From a virus: DNA of 64,000 nucleotides. Shown here piece by piece: positions 30,413 to 40,600 of the stretch. Under the pieces are notes generated by a model that did no database searches, had not been told where the DNA came from, and saw only the letters and a list, made by a program, of their open reading frames with translations. The position numbers were made by a program, and so were the translations under genes. The number at the start of each line of letters is the position of its first letter. The first letter of the stretch is position 1. The stretch is taken from positions 1-64,000 of the IMG/VR virus record IMGVR_UViG_3300042542_004481; one strand, written 5' to 3'.

Positions 30413-31516
30413 ATGCTAAGAGAAGTATTCAAAAAACAGATTGTATTATTAAGCTCGCCTAATGAACCTTTAGTGTTTGCAACAAGGCTGGCTATAGATT
30501 ATAAAGATCTGAATGAGGACGCTATAGATGATTTGCTAAGCCCTCAAGATAGCTATGATTTCAAAGAAAAAGAGAAAGTATTCTTTTTGCCTGGATGCAC
30601 TATTGCTAGATTTAAGACTAATAATTATTTTAAATCTATAGGTGTAAGTTTAACTAAAAACAGCAAATCTGCCGACGTTGTTATAGTAGGTGAAGAAACA
30701 GGAAAAAGTATTCTTAAAAAAGATGTTGACCATTATAGTTGCTCCTTAGAATATCTTGAAGAATACATAGAAAAAAAGTATTCTATAGGAGATCCCGAAA
30801 GTCTTGAAATAAAAAACATTCTTGAATCAGACGATTGTTATCCTTATTTTATATTTAAAGATTATAATGTATATAGAGAATGGAACAATTATAAAACGGT
30901 AGCAACTCTTGTTGTAAAAAGTTGGATAACCGAGGAAAAAAGACTCAGAGATATTGAAGATGCTATACTTGAAGGAAAGATTATTGTTAAAGAATCTTTT
31001 CTTATGGATAAGTGTAATCAAACAGTAATGACAGAGGAGATGTATGAGGAAACAAGAAAGATATTTGAGTCTGCTGATAAAAACAATCATGTACTAGCTC
31101 TTGAGCTGATGGCAAATTGCAATTATCAAAAGTCTGCTATGTATCTTTTGATGTTATTTAAAGAGTTTAGATCTGCAATATATAATACATCAGAGTCGCG
31201 GCACGTAAACTTTAGCAGCTTGTGCACTTTCTTCGATCTTGAATTAGGTAACTGGATAGATTTTGATGATGTAGTAAAGAAGCTCATTGAGAAAAACTGT
31301 ATTACAAAGGAGGATTATAAAAAGTTAATAACTTTAGCTAAGGCAGAATTTGGAGATAATCTAGGTAGTGAATACTTTCGCTATTCCGATATCGAGCCTA
31401 CAGAGACATTTATCAATGCTCTAGAAGAAGCCGAACAAAAAGCACTCAAGATTTCTACTCAAAGTCCTATTCAAGCTGAGACTCAAGAATCTATTATCTC
31501 AGAAGAACATGAGTGA
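30413..31516 (+). CDS. Hypothetical protein
   Basis: The product has 367 residues. The N-terminal 110 have strands FFLPGCTIARFKTNNYFKSIGV and SADVVIVGEE, reminiscent of a small alpha/beta (possibly BRCT-like) fold. The rest is helical, ending in a charged low-complexity tail (ISTQSPIQAETQESIISEEHE). It is very AT-rich. It overlaps the RecE-like nuclease gene by eight bases. I do not recognise the family; similar large unknowns occur in crAss-like replication operons. Confidence 0.65.
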   Translation: MLREVFKKQIVLLSSPNEPLVFATRLAIDYKDLNEDAIDDLLSPQDSYDFKEKEKVFFLPGCTIARFKTNNYFKSIGVSLTKNSKSADVVIVGEETGKSILKKDVDHYSCSLEYLEEYIEKKYSIGDPESLEIKNILESDDCYPYFIFKDYNVYREWNNYKTVATLVVKSWITEEKRLRDIEDAILEGKIIVKESFLMDKCNQTVMTEEMYEETRKIFESADKNNHVLALELMANCNYQKSAMYLLMLFKEFRSAIYNTSESRHVNFSSLCTFFDLELGNWIDFDDVVKKLIEKNCITKEDYKKLITLAKAEFGDNLGSEYFRYSDIEPTETFINALEEAEQKALKISTQSPIQAETQESIISEEHE

Positions 31517-32534
31517 TAACAACGCTTTAGAACTAGAGTTCTACGCAGACAAATTTTATTTTAGTTACGGCAGCTTAAACAAGCTAGTCTATTCACCTCA
31601 GCTCTTTTATAAGGATTATGTCCTTAAACAAAGAGAGCAGGAGGCCACGCCAGCAACACTGCAAGGCAAACTCATCCATTGTCTTATATTAGACAAAGAT
31701 GCGTTTGACAAACAGTTTGTGTTGTTACCCGGGAATATGCCCAGTGATAACCCTAAGAAAGTAGTAGATCAAATATTTAATCACTGGTCGGAGCAAGTCG
31801 CTCTAGGTCAAGAGGTTAATATGAACGCTACACTTGATGACTATGGGGATATGATTTTAGATATCCTTAAAGAAATCAACCTTCATCAGTCCCTCAAAAC
31901 CGATCAACAAAGACTCGAGAAGATGCTCACTGAAAGTAATAAAGAATACTTCTCCTTCTTGATTACTGCAAAAGGTAAGGACATCGTAGATATCCCGACC
32001 CTAGAGTATTGTAACGAAATCGCAGAGCTACTCAAACAGCACTCAGAAGTCACTCAGCTTCTTGGTATAGATAACCAAGATGAAAACGTACAGGTGTTTA
32101 ACGAGCTACCGATACAGACAGAAACTGTGGATGGATACAGCTTCGGGCTAAAGGGTATCATAGACAATGTAAGTGTTGATTTTGGGAACAAGACAATCCG
32201 TATAAATGATCTCAAGACAACAAGTAAATGTCTAACAGATTTTCCTGAAACCGTAGACTTCTTCAAGCTATGGCTGCAAGCGGTCCTGTATAAACGTATG
32301 GTGGTCCAAGAGTTTCTTGTGAATAATAACATGGATCCCGAAGAGTGGAAGATAACCTTTAGCTTTATAGTAGTAGATAAATACAAACAGATCTATTGCT
32401 ATGAAGTATCTAAGGAAACCATGCAGAAGTGGGAAGAAGATCTCAAAGAGTATCTTAAACTTGCTGAGTGGCATTATTCCGAGAGACGCTACGATTTACC
32501 ATACAAACTCGCTCAAGGTAAAGTACTTCTTTAA
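31509..32534 (+). CDS. PD-(D/E)XK exonuclease, RecE/ExoVIII-like
   Basis: The product has 341 residues. It starts with YGSLNKLVYSPQLFY, then TLQGKLIHCLILDKDAF (the His-containing motif of RecE/RecB nucleases). GIIDNV and INDLKTTSK follow, with D234 and K236 forming the PD-(D/E)XK core. WLQAVLYKRMV provides the final Gln/Tyr helix. Such enzymes degrade one strand of linear DNA to expose 3' ends for annealing. With the Sak4-like ATPase and SSB it completes a recombination set. Confidence 0.85.
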   Translation: MSDNNALELEFYADKFYFSYGSLNKLVYSPQLFYKDYVLKQREQEATPATLQGKLIHCLILDKDAFDKQFVLLPGNMPSDNPKKVVDQIFNHWSEQVALGQEVNMNATLDDYGDMILDILKEINLHQSLKTDQQRLEKMLTESNKEYFSFLITAKGKDIVDIPTLEYCNEIAELLKQHSEVTQLLGIDNQDENVQVFNELPIQTETVDGYSFGLKGIIDNVSVDFGNKTIRINDLKTTSKCLTDFPETVDFFKLWLQAVLYKRMVVQEFLVNNNMDPEEWKITFSFIVVDKYKQIYCYEVSKETMQKWEEDLKEYLKLAEWHYSERRYDLPYKLAQGKVLL

Positions 32535-32543
32535 CAATCCTTT

Positions 32544-33128
32544 ATGTCTAAACTAGATTCCTTGTATAAGGATTATGTCCAGAAGAGCAGGATATTTTTG
32601 TATCCCATGCTGGACATAAAACGTGGTGTAAGCGTCACGCCTATTCAGACTTATATAGGGTGGAAAGAACAGTATAGTTTCCAATCTGAGAAACTTATAT
32701 GTGTTTATCACCTTCGTAAGGATGAAGAATTTAGGCTATTCGAGAAACAGAGACTGATGGGTCACCCATTATTCTATGATTTCAAAATGACAGATGACGA
32801 CAAGGGGGTGTATGTTTTTGATTTTAGCAAACATCGACACGACTGGGACAATTTCCTTAAAGGAAAATATTCAAAGCTTAGTCCGGATCTTAAGAAAAAG
32901 ATCCGGGCTTTCTTTGGTAGTGCTAATCTAGGTTACATAGACAGCTTTCTTTATCCCGAAAGATACTTCAAGTTATATGCGGAGTTGCTTACAACTCAGA
33001 GAGAAGATGAAGGGAAGATGCTTGGTATTTTAAGAGAGGTAGGAGAGCTATGCTCTAAACCTGATATGGAGCAGGAGCTCCTAATCGCAACAGTAAAAGA
33101 TTTGCATATCAATCCTAAAAGTGTTTAA
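32544..33128 (+). CDS. Hypothetical protein
   Basis: The product has 194 residues. The first 110 are mixed alpha/beta (FLYPMLDIKRGVSVTPIQTYIGW, KGVYVFDFSKHRHDWDNFL); the rest is helical (KKKIRAFFGSANLGYIDSFLYPERYFKLYAELL). Similar architecture recurs in Bacteroidota phages, but I cannot name a family. It lies in the recombination/replication operon. Confidence 0.65.
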   Translation: MSKLDSLYKDYVQKSRIFLYPMLDIKRGVSVTPIQTYIGWKEQYSFQSEKLICVYHLRKDEEFRLFEKQRLMGHPLFYDFKMTDDDKGVYVFDFSKHRHDWDNFLKGKYSKLSPDLKKKIRAFFGSANLGYIDSFLYPERYFKLYAELLTTQREDEGKMLGILREVGELCSKPDMEQELLIATVKDLHINPKSV

Positions 33129-33153
33129 TTTGTCGAAACCAACTATTACAACC

Positions 33154-33570
33154 ATGTCACAGAAATCAATGATGTTAATCACATCTTCATGGATGGAGCG
33201 TAAGACGTTCCGTCTCATGCCTATTACAACAGATTGCCCATACTCAGAAGGTATTTATGATCCGTCAGACAAAGTACTTGTTCTGGTAAGTAAGAATACT
33301 AAAGAGAGCTTCCACATGTTGGCAAAGCTTGATGAGCAAGGTGATCCACAAAAATTGAAAAGACCTCGCGCTAACGGTAAACCATACCCAGAAGAGCGTC
33401 GGTCACTGGAGACATTTCAAGAACACTATATTACAGAGACAAAAGAGATTGAAGCAATTATCAATATGTTTGCTCACAATGCTGAAGACTTTGATTATAA
33501 GTCTTATATGGCATCTACTGGCCCAATCATGACGCCAGAAAAGCCGGCTATTGAAATTGTAGGCCGATAA
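33154..33570 (+). CDS. Hypothetical protein, family unknown
   Basis: The product has 138 residues. ATG at 33154 is preferred because the frame upstream overlaps the preceding gene. The N-terminal beta strands MLITSSWMERKTFRLMPIT and KVLVLVSKNTKESFHML are followed by a Lys/Arg-rich loop and a helix. It is GC-richer than its neighbours, with an A/C-rich leader and its own terminator, like the abundant proteins of the left end. Function unknown; its expression level is probably high. Confidence 0.65.
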   Translation: MSQKSMMLITSSWMERKTFRLMPITTDCPYSEGIYDPSDKVLVLVSKNTKESFHMLAKLDEQGDPQKLKRPRANGKPYPEERRSLETFQEHYITETKEIEAIINMFAHNAEDFDYKSYMASTGPIMTPEKPAIEIVGR

Positions 33571-33591
33571 TATAATTTAGTAATCATGGAA

Positions 33592-33616
33592 AAGCACGGG
33601 ATGACCGTGCTTTTTC
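33592..33616 (+). terminator. Intrinsic terminator
   Basis: AAGCACGG pairs exactly with CCGTGCTT around GATGA, followed by TTT. Confidence 0.88.
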
Positions 33617-33653
33617 TATCTCAGGGGGAACGGCTTAACCGAACAATTACGCT

Positions 33654-35567
33654 ATGAGCATGACTAGTCATTGGGTCATGGACTATGAGACCTTAAGCAA
33701 CTGCTTTATTGCGGTGTTTGAACACTATCAAAATACAGAAAGAAGGATCTTCATAGTACATGAGAAAATAAATCATCTCAAAGAGCTTATAGCTTTTTTG
33801 GAGAAGAATAGTAAGAACAAGGAGTGGCACATTTCCTTTAATGGTCTAGCCTTTGACGCGCAGATTACTGAGTACATCCTAAGAGAAAAGGATATCTTAT
33901 TAGAATCTAGCGCTCACGATGTAGCTGCAGCTCTGTATCAGAGAGCTCAGGATATCATATCCAGGCAGGACCGAGGAGAGTTTCCAGAGTTTAGCGAGAG
34001 AGATTTGAAGATAAAACAGGTAGATGTATTCAAGCTAAATCACTGGGACAATCCGGCCAAAAGATCCTCTCTGAAGTGGATTCAGTATAGTGTAGACTGG
34101 GACAATATTCAGGAGATGCCTATACATCATAGTACAGCGATCACCTCTGTTAAACAAATAAACACGGTGATCGATTATTGTATAAATGACGTGAGGAGTA
34201 CTAAGGAGATTATGCGACTCAGCTCTGAACAGATAAATCTGCGGGCGACTCTTACAGGCGAATATAATATCACCCTGTATAGTGCATCAGAACCACGGAT
34301 TTCAAAAGAGCTATTCTTATTGTTTTTGAGTAAAAGTACTGGCATACCGAAGTATGAGTTAAAGCAAATGAGGACGCGTAGGGATAGGATTGTAGTAAAG
34401 GATATCCTCTTGCCTTACATCGACTTTAAAACACCAGAGTTTAAAAAGCTACAAGAAGCTTATCGTAATCTTACGATTAATCCTTCAAGTATAAAAGGAG
34501 CTTTCAAATATGTAGCAATGCATAAAGGTGTTAAAACAGAATATGGCTTAGGTGGTTTGCATGGTGCCGCTAATAGTGGGGTATATGAGTCTACTGAAGA
34601 TATGATAATCATGACTTCAGATGTGACAAGTTTCTATCCTAATCTGGCTATCAGAAATGGTTGGTCGCCGGCACACTTACCTAAGGAAGAGTTCTGTAGA
34701 TTGTATGAATGGTTCTTTGAGGAAAGAAAAAAGATACCTAAAAAAGATCCCAAGAACTATGTTTATAAGATTATACTCAATGCAACATATGGTTTGTCAA
34801 TAGAGCCTAACTCGTTTTTATATGATCCGCAGTTCGGGATGCAGATCACTATTAATGGGCAAATGCTATTGACGATGTTGTATGAGATGCTGTCAGAAGG
34901 TATACCTGGATCAATCCCGCTAATGCAGAATACAGATGGTTTGGAGATGATGATACCTGCAGGAGCTGAGGAAAAGTACATGGAGATTTGTGCAGAATGG
35001 GAGAGGATAACTAAGCTTCAACTTGAACATGATCAGTATAAGAAACTCATATTGGCGGATGTGAATAATTATATTGCCGTGTACAAGAATGGGAAGACGA
35101 AGTGTAAAGGCAGATTTGAGTTTGAGGGACTAGCCTTGCATAAAAACAAGAGCCAGCTCATTATACGCAAAGCAGTCTTTAACTATTTCGTAAACAACGT
35201 CCCTCCGGAAAGATATCTTTTAGAAAACAGAAACATCTTTGATTATTGCGCCGGCGTAAAGATCAAGGGTGACTGGGGGTTTAAGCAAACATGTGTGAAG
35301 AACGGTGAGGTTACTTATGAAGATTTGCAAAACACTATCCGATATTATGTATCCAACGGAGGATGTAAGATCATTAAGGTACACAAGTCTGACGGTAGAC
35401 AAATACAATTAGAGGCTGGTCCATGGATGCAGACTGTATTTAATAAAAACGTCAAGAAGAAGTGGGAAGAGTATGATGTGAATGACGATTATTATCTAGA
35501 GTATATCTATCGAGAGATAGCAAGCGTAGTTCCTAAAAAATCACAACAACTTAATCTTTTTGAATAA
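33654..35567 (+). CDS. Family-B DNA polymerase
   Basis: The product has 637 residues. Exonuclease motifs are VMDYETLSN (ExoI), ISFNGLAFDAQI (ExoII) and YCINDVRS (ExoIII). Polymerase motif A is SDVTSFYPNLA (D323), motif B KIILNATYGLS (K372) and motif C NTDGLEM (D428). The first acid of the usual DTD in motif C is Asn, a change I have seen in many phage family-B enzymes. It is short, so accessory domains are minimal. It replicates the phage genome with proofreading. The leader is A/C-rich and follows a terminator. Confidence 0.92.
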   Translation: MSMTSHWVMDYETLSNCFIAVFEHYQNTERRIFIVHEKINHLKELIAFLEKNSKNKEWHISFNGLAFDAQITEYILREKDILLESSAHDVAAALYQRAQDIISRQDRGEFPEFSERDLKIKQVDVFKLNHWDNPAKRSSLKWIQYSVDWDNIQEMPIHHSTAITSVKQINTVIDYCINDVRSTKEIMRLSSEQINLRATLTGEYNITLYSASEPRISKELFLLFLSKSTGIPKYELKQMRTRRDRIVVKDILLPYIDFKTPEFKKLQEAYRNLTINPSSIKGAFKYVAMHKGVKTEYGLGGLHGAANSGVYESTEDMIIMTSDVTSFYPNLAIRNGWSPAHLPKEEFCRLYEWFFEERKKIPKKDPKNYVYKIILNATYGLSIEPNSFLYDPQFGMQITINGQMLLTMLYEMLSEGIPGSIPLMQNTDGLEMMIPAGAEEKYMEICAEWERITKLQLEHDQYKKLILADVNNYIAVYKNGKTKCKGRFEFEGLALHKNKSQLIIRKAVFNYFVNNVPPERYLLENRNIFDYCAGVKIKGDWGFKQTCVKNGEVTYEDLQNTIRYYVSNGGCKIIKVHKSDGRQIQLEAGPWMQTVFNKNVKKKWEEYDVNDDYYLEYIYREIASVVPKKSQQLNLFE

Positions 35568-36397
35568 TGCCAAAAAAAGCTGGTGTTACAACAAAAGAAA
35601 TGCTTAAGCAAGCACCGCTTCCTATGGCGACTTCTAGTTACACAGTCATATCACATGATTTTGTAATGAGTAGCGTAGAGGCGGAGCTAGCTAAAGCAAA
35701 TCTAGAAATAGAGCGAGAGCTTTATAAGATGTCCAGTAATGGTCAAATAGCATCTGGAGTATTACACCTAAATGCCGGTGATGATCAAGAGATGCGAATG
35801 ATGTTTGCTTGGGCTAATTCGTATGATAAATCGATGCGCTTTAAATGTGCTATCGGTGGCTACCTTACTAAATCAGGTAGCATTGTAGTTTCTGGTAACA
35901 TGGGAACCTGGGGTAGAAAACACACAGGTACCGCTGATCAAGAAACGTTACAAACAATCACTCATCAGATTGAATCAGCAAATGTGTATTATAGTCAGTT
36001 GCTCAAAGACAAAGAGAACATGAAGAATGTTCTTCTTACTGAAAGAGAAAGAGCAGCAGGGCTTGGAGTAATATACTTTGAACATGGGCTGCTCAATACC
36101 GAGCAGACTATGATTATTAAAGACCAGATGAAAAAGCCGAGTTATGATTATAACTGTGATAAAGATAGTTTGTGGGCACTTTATTGCAACGTAATCTATT
36201 CTCTACAAAAGTCTCATCCTAAGACTTGGTTGGATCAACAAAGGCTTATTCACTTTTTCTTATGTGATCATTTTAATATCGAGTCCTCTGTACAGCCTTT
36301 ACCTAAGGTAAAACAACCTGAAGTAACTGGTGGATATCAGATGACAATTGACGATGTGATCGCAGAAGAGGAGGCAAATAATCAGATTCAAATGTGA
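35567..36397 (+). CDS. Hypothetical protein, partly DUF932-like
   Basis: The product has 276 residues, beginning directly after the polymerase stop. The segment MRMMFAWANSYDKSMRFKCAIGGY, then GTWGRKHTG, recalls the DUF932 phage/plasmid family that acts near replication genes. The match is partial. The rest is helical, and the C-terminus is acidic (TIDDVIAEEEANN). Function unknown. A terminator follows at 36431. Confidence 0.55.
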   Translation: MPKKAGVTTKEMLKQAPLPMATSSYTVISHDFVMSSVEAELAKANLEIERELYKMSSNGQIASGVLHLNAGDDQEMRMMFAWANSYDKSMRFKCAIGGYLTKSGSIVVSGNMGTWGRKHTGTADQETLQTITHQIESANVYYSQLLKDKENMKNVLLTERERAAGLGVIYFEHGLLNTEQTMIIKDQMKKPSYDYNCDKDSLWALYCNVIYSLQKSHPKTWLDQQRLIHFFLCDHFNIESSVQPLPKVKQPEVTGGYQMTIDDVIAEEEANNQIQM

Positions 36398-36430
36398 AAG
36401 ATTTAAAAGAGAAATATAAAAACTATGAGA

Positions 36431-36480
36431 GGAAGAACACCCTTAGAGGGTGGCTCTTCCACTTGTGGCTTGTTTTTTTA
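36431..36480 (+). terminator. Intrinsic terminator
   Basis: GGAAGA/TCTTCC with CACCC/GGGTG inside forms a two-part stem, followed after 12 bases by a run of seven T. It ends the polymerase unit. Confidence 0.7.
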
Positions 36481-36502
36481 TCTATAATAACCCACAAAAA
36501 CA

Positions 36503-37180
36503 ATGGAAACAATTGAAAAGTATCCTCTCCCAAATAACAGAGAACTTAAGATTTTTTATGACGAATCTCCAGAGTCTCCTAGAAGTTGGGATAATCTGGG
36601 TACAATGATATGTGTTCATCGGTGCTACGATTTAGGAGATGTTCAAGCAGATAGTCACCTGCAAATGCTTCAGGAAATGGCTGACGATATGGGCATTACT
36701 CGTATCATAGAAGACATGGATCTCTATGAGGAGATCTACACTGATCCAGATAAACTACAAGAGTGGCTTAATTCTCGTGAAGACTGGGTTTGTCTACCTT
36801 TATATCTGTATGATCACAGTGGCATAACAATCAGCACATCATCTTTTAGCTGCAGATGGGATTCCGGCCAGGTTGGTTATATCTTTTGTCCTACATCGAA
36901 AATCCTTGAAGAATACAAAGACGTTTCACCAGAGACTTTAGAAAAAGTATCACAGGTATTAGAGGGTGAAGTAGAAGTCTATGACCAGTATCTTACTGGA
37001 GATGTCTATGGTTTTTCCGTTGTAAAGAAAAATATGTGTGACCACGGTCATATCCACGAGGATATAGAAGATTCTTGCTGGGGATTTTTTGGCAGCAATA
37101 TTAAAGAAAACGGTATCTTAGACCACTTATCTGAAGAAGACACAGACTTTATATTTAAGAAAGATGCAACAACAGCTTGA
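36503..37180 (+). CDS. Conserved phage protein of unknown function
   Basis: The product has 225 residues. It contains CLPLYLYDHSGITISTS, SCRWDSGQVGYIFCPTSK, and a C-terminal acidic segment. The 'YDHSG..........WDSGQVG' signature is widespread in phages and mobile elements of many hosts, but I know no function. It overlaps the MazG-like gene by 17 bases. The long alpha/beta pattern with conserved Asp, His and Ser would fit an enzyme. Confidence 0.75.
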   Translation: METIEKYPLPNNRELKIFYDESPESPRSWDNLGTMICVHRCYDLGDVQADSHLQMLQEMADDMGITRIIEDMDLYEEIYTDPDKLQEWLNSREDWVCLPLYLYDHSGITISTSSFSCRWDSGQVGYIFCPTSKILEEYKDVSPETLEKVSQVLEGEVEVYDQYLTGDVYGFSVVKKNMCDHGHIHEDIEDSCWGFFGSNIKENGILDHLSEEDTDFIFKKDATTA

Positions 37181-37547
37181 ATCAGTAGAACAATTTCACA
37201 ATGCTTTTGAGATAGAAAACGAACATTCTCCAACGCTTGCTCCTGAAGATACTTTTATCTTAAGGCACAAGCTTATGAAAGAAGAAAACGATGAATATCT
37301 AGAAGCTTGTTGGAACGGAGATCTTGCCGAGGTAGCAGATGCTCTAGGAGATCAGCTCTACATCTTGTGTGGTACTATTCTTAAACACGGTCTTCAACAC
37401 AAAATAGAAGAAGTGTTTGCAGAGATCCATAGATCTAACATGAGCAAGATGGGAATGGATGGTAAACCGGTTAGACGAGAAGACGGAAAGATCATGAAGG
37501 GACCCGGATACACACCACCAGATATCGAGTTTATTCTTATGAAATAA
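37164..37547 (+). CDS. MazG-like nucleotide pyrophosphohydrolase
   Basis: The product has 127 residues. The helical core has LMKEENDEYLEACWNGD and EVADALGDQLYILCG, the two ExxE/ExxD metal-binding pairs of the all-alpha NTP pyrophosphohydrolase superfamily (MazG or PRA-PH like). Phage versions hydrolyse (d)NTPs or ppGpp-related nucleotides, adjusting the nucleotide pool. The C-terminus has a short extension ending EFILMK. It is the last gene of the plus-strand block and ends at a bidirectional terminator. Confidence 0.85.
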   Translation: MQQQLESVEQFHNAFEIENEHSPTLAPEDTFILRHKLMKEENDEYLEACWNGDLAEVADALGDQLYILCGTILKHGLQHKIEEVFAEIHRSNMSKMGMDGKPVRREDGKIMKGPGYTPPDIEFILMK

Positions 37548-37550
37548 AAG

Positions 37551-37580
37551 AAGGGGAGCTTAGCTCCCCCTTTTTTTTCC
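37551..37580 (+). terminator. Bidirectional terminator between converging blocks
   Basis: GGGGAGC-TTA-GCTCCCC is flanked by AAAAG on the left and a run of eight T on the right, so it can end transcription from both directions. The two gene blocks converge here. Confidence 0.85.
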
Positions 37581-37600
37581 TAGTCGTTCTGACACAGAGT

Positions 37601-40600
37601 TTATTGTGAACTACTTGAACTTGCCAAGGTTGGATTGTTTTTGGTAGCTGTTATAGGGTCTAATGTACCACCGGTAAATCCGACAGACTTCCAGAAACTT
37701 GTCCAAAGCTTAGAGCCTCCTTCTTTTTGCCACTCGTATGGGCCGGAGTCTTTCTGATATCTAGCATACTGATTACCGGTAGCTTCCATATAAGCAAGCT
37801 CAATCATCTCTTTATAAGTCTTCAACGTAGCGCCGAAACTTAAAGAGCTTGCATCAGTGAAAGTCTCATAATAGTTATCTAAACCAAATCCAGGGTATGG
37901 TACAAACGCTTCGTTTTCTGCTCTAACCTGAAGGGCCATAAGAATAGCATGGTTGGTAAGCCATCCTCCAGCATTCCAAGGATGCTCGGGATCTTCAGGA
38001 GAAAGACCAAAGAAAGGCAAGTTACCGCTACGCTGACGCATCTTTTCATATCTATCTGGATCTGTAGGATCAAATCCTAACATTGGAACTAGGACACTAA
38101 GAATAGCCAATAGACCAATTATCTCTACTACGGTTTTCTTCCAAGCAGCATGCTCTTCCGGAGTCATGTGAGCCCAGTTCTCTGTACCGTATTTAAAAGT
38201 ACGAGAGAGCATCTTAAGAGTTGTAACATAGTAACCCTCTTGCATATCGCCTAAACCGGGATTGTATCTACCTCGCTTAGGCCCAAACATGTTTCCACTA
38301 AAGGCCCAACGATTAATAAACATCGGGGTAAAGTAACGCTTAAGAAAGGCAATCATTCTATAAGCCAGATAGCGCGCTGCTTCCGGTTGATCAAACTTAT
38401 CATAGGCACCGTTAAGGTTCATCTGTACTGTATGGAACCTATTACGGAAAGCCTTATAAAGCAGATTGTCAATCTTAATTTCTTTTCCGGTTTTAAAAGA
38501 CTGGCCTTTGATAGATTGTTGGAGATCCTCTTTAGTCATATTAAACTTCTTGGCAAGAGATTCTAGTGTATCGCCATCCTCTAGTGTATAGTTAGTAGGC
38601 ATGTTACTATAACGAACATCTATACCATCTTTAAGTTTAAGTTGACCGTCCACCTGTTCCCAAGCTTCCATATAATTAATCTCTTTACCATCACGTGTAA
38701 TCTTCTTTTTATACATCATGCCGGCAAAGAGCTGCAGTGCAGCTTCATCTTCTGTCCACTTTCTAAAATTGGTCAGATAGCTGAAGTTAGCTACATCATG
38801 CAAGAAAGTACGAGATAAAGATTCAGGGAGCTTAGTTTCTGCTCTACCGCGAATAGCATCAAATGAATCTGCTATTTGCATATTCAAAGGCTTAGGTCCG
38901 CGAGCATAAGTATTAAAGGAAACCTGAGACATTGTATTAAATGCCCAGCCTTCTCCTTTAGCCATAGAAATAGGATCTATATCTATACCTCCTGCAGACA
39001 TAATCATGCCTTGGTATTTAGCACCTAAAACGTTTTTTATAGCGCTAGGAAAATTAAGGGCGAAGAAAGCAAGAGAGCTTCTGCTAAGCATCATCTTTGT
39101 AACATTCTGTAAGAAAGGCATACCCGCTGTCCAACCCACATCTGTAATACCCTCAAACTCTCTTTCTATAAAATTATTAACCGCATACTGCCTTACATAT
39201 TTACCCTTCTTATTTAAGTAAGTCATGATCCCTCTATGCATAAAGTTGAACTTGTTGATCTTGTTCATCTCTTTAGCAAAGTTATCCGGGTTGTTAAGAG
39301 TAGATTGTAAAGCTCTAGCTACAGGATTAATTTCAATAAGCTTCTTCTGACGCTCTGCTGAGAACATGTAACGCATCAGAGATTGGTTTACATCCGGAGA
39401 CACGTCGTTGATATCCAAATCGTAAAGACCTGTGATAGGTACACTAGCTACCTCATTATCAAACATGTCTGCACGAACAAGCATAGCATCGTCTTCCCAA
39501 GCGTAACCCTCACCTTTTTCATCTTTAGCTTTACGGAAGAAGTTTTTAAAACGTTCTATCATAAGCTGAAGAATAGGGAAGTTATCTTCACCAACATCGC
39601 CTGCTATAGCGGATAGCTTCTTAGTACGGAGAACCTCTAGAGCATTTTTTCTATATCTAGGAATATCAAGATAGAGTCGGCTTCTATATGACAATCCTTC
39701 TTGATTCCGGAGATGATGCTCCTTCATCTTTTCAAGGATAGCATAGTGCTTAGGATCTGTACTCTGCATATTCAAATAGTCCTGATCTATATAAGGGCTA
39801 TTTGGTATGTCCAGTCGAGGTAGGAAGTTCCCCTGGTTATCTACAGTATTGCCTATGATTCTTTCAGTACGATACTGAGGCTTTACAACACGGCTATAGT
39901 ATTTCATTGCCGGCAAACCTTTTATAGTATAAGATCTGCCATCTGCGCGTGTTACTACAGTCTTCTCATAAAAATCTTCATTAACCGGACGGGTTACATT
40001 CCACACATATATTCTTTGCCATACAGGTTTCTTTGCACCAAGCTCCTGATCATATACTTCTTTCTGGATATGGTTAGCATAGAACCAAGCATCGAACTCT
40101 GCGCTCTGACCAAGAAGAGAATTAATCACGTTACCCTGCAAGATTAGATCTGCAGATTCAGATGTGATGTTATTAGTATTCATGATTCTCATCATCTGAG
40201 CTGTATCAAGTTTGCTCAGCTGATTATTCATGATCAGGCAGTAATAAGTGGTGGCCTCTTTTTTACGTAAGCCATCAAGCTTAGCAAATGAAGCAAAGAG
40301 TTTTTCTTTTTGAAGTTTACTAAGACCTGTATTATCAGACTTGTTTCTAAGATTATTAAAGTCGGATTGTTCTGCAGCACTAAGAGGTACCTTGTTATTG
40401 ATCTGGTCCCAGTAGTAACTGTAACGAGAAGCTTCATCTTCGTTTAATCCGGACAGATTAGCAAACCCTTTCATCATCTCATTGAGAAGCTCTTGCTGCT
40501 GTTTGATAAACTCTATACCTTTTTGGGTAAAGTTCATACCATTAGGCTGACCGTCATCATCACGGTTACCTGCAACAAGATCCATAATCTTAGAGTAAGT

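Noticed and set aside
33654-35567. Broken polymerase because motif C reads NTD instead of DTD
   Set aside because: The second Asp is kept, the rest of the enzyme is intact, and this variant is common in phage family-B polymerases.
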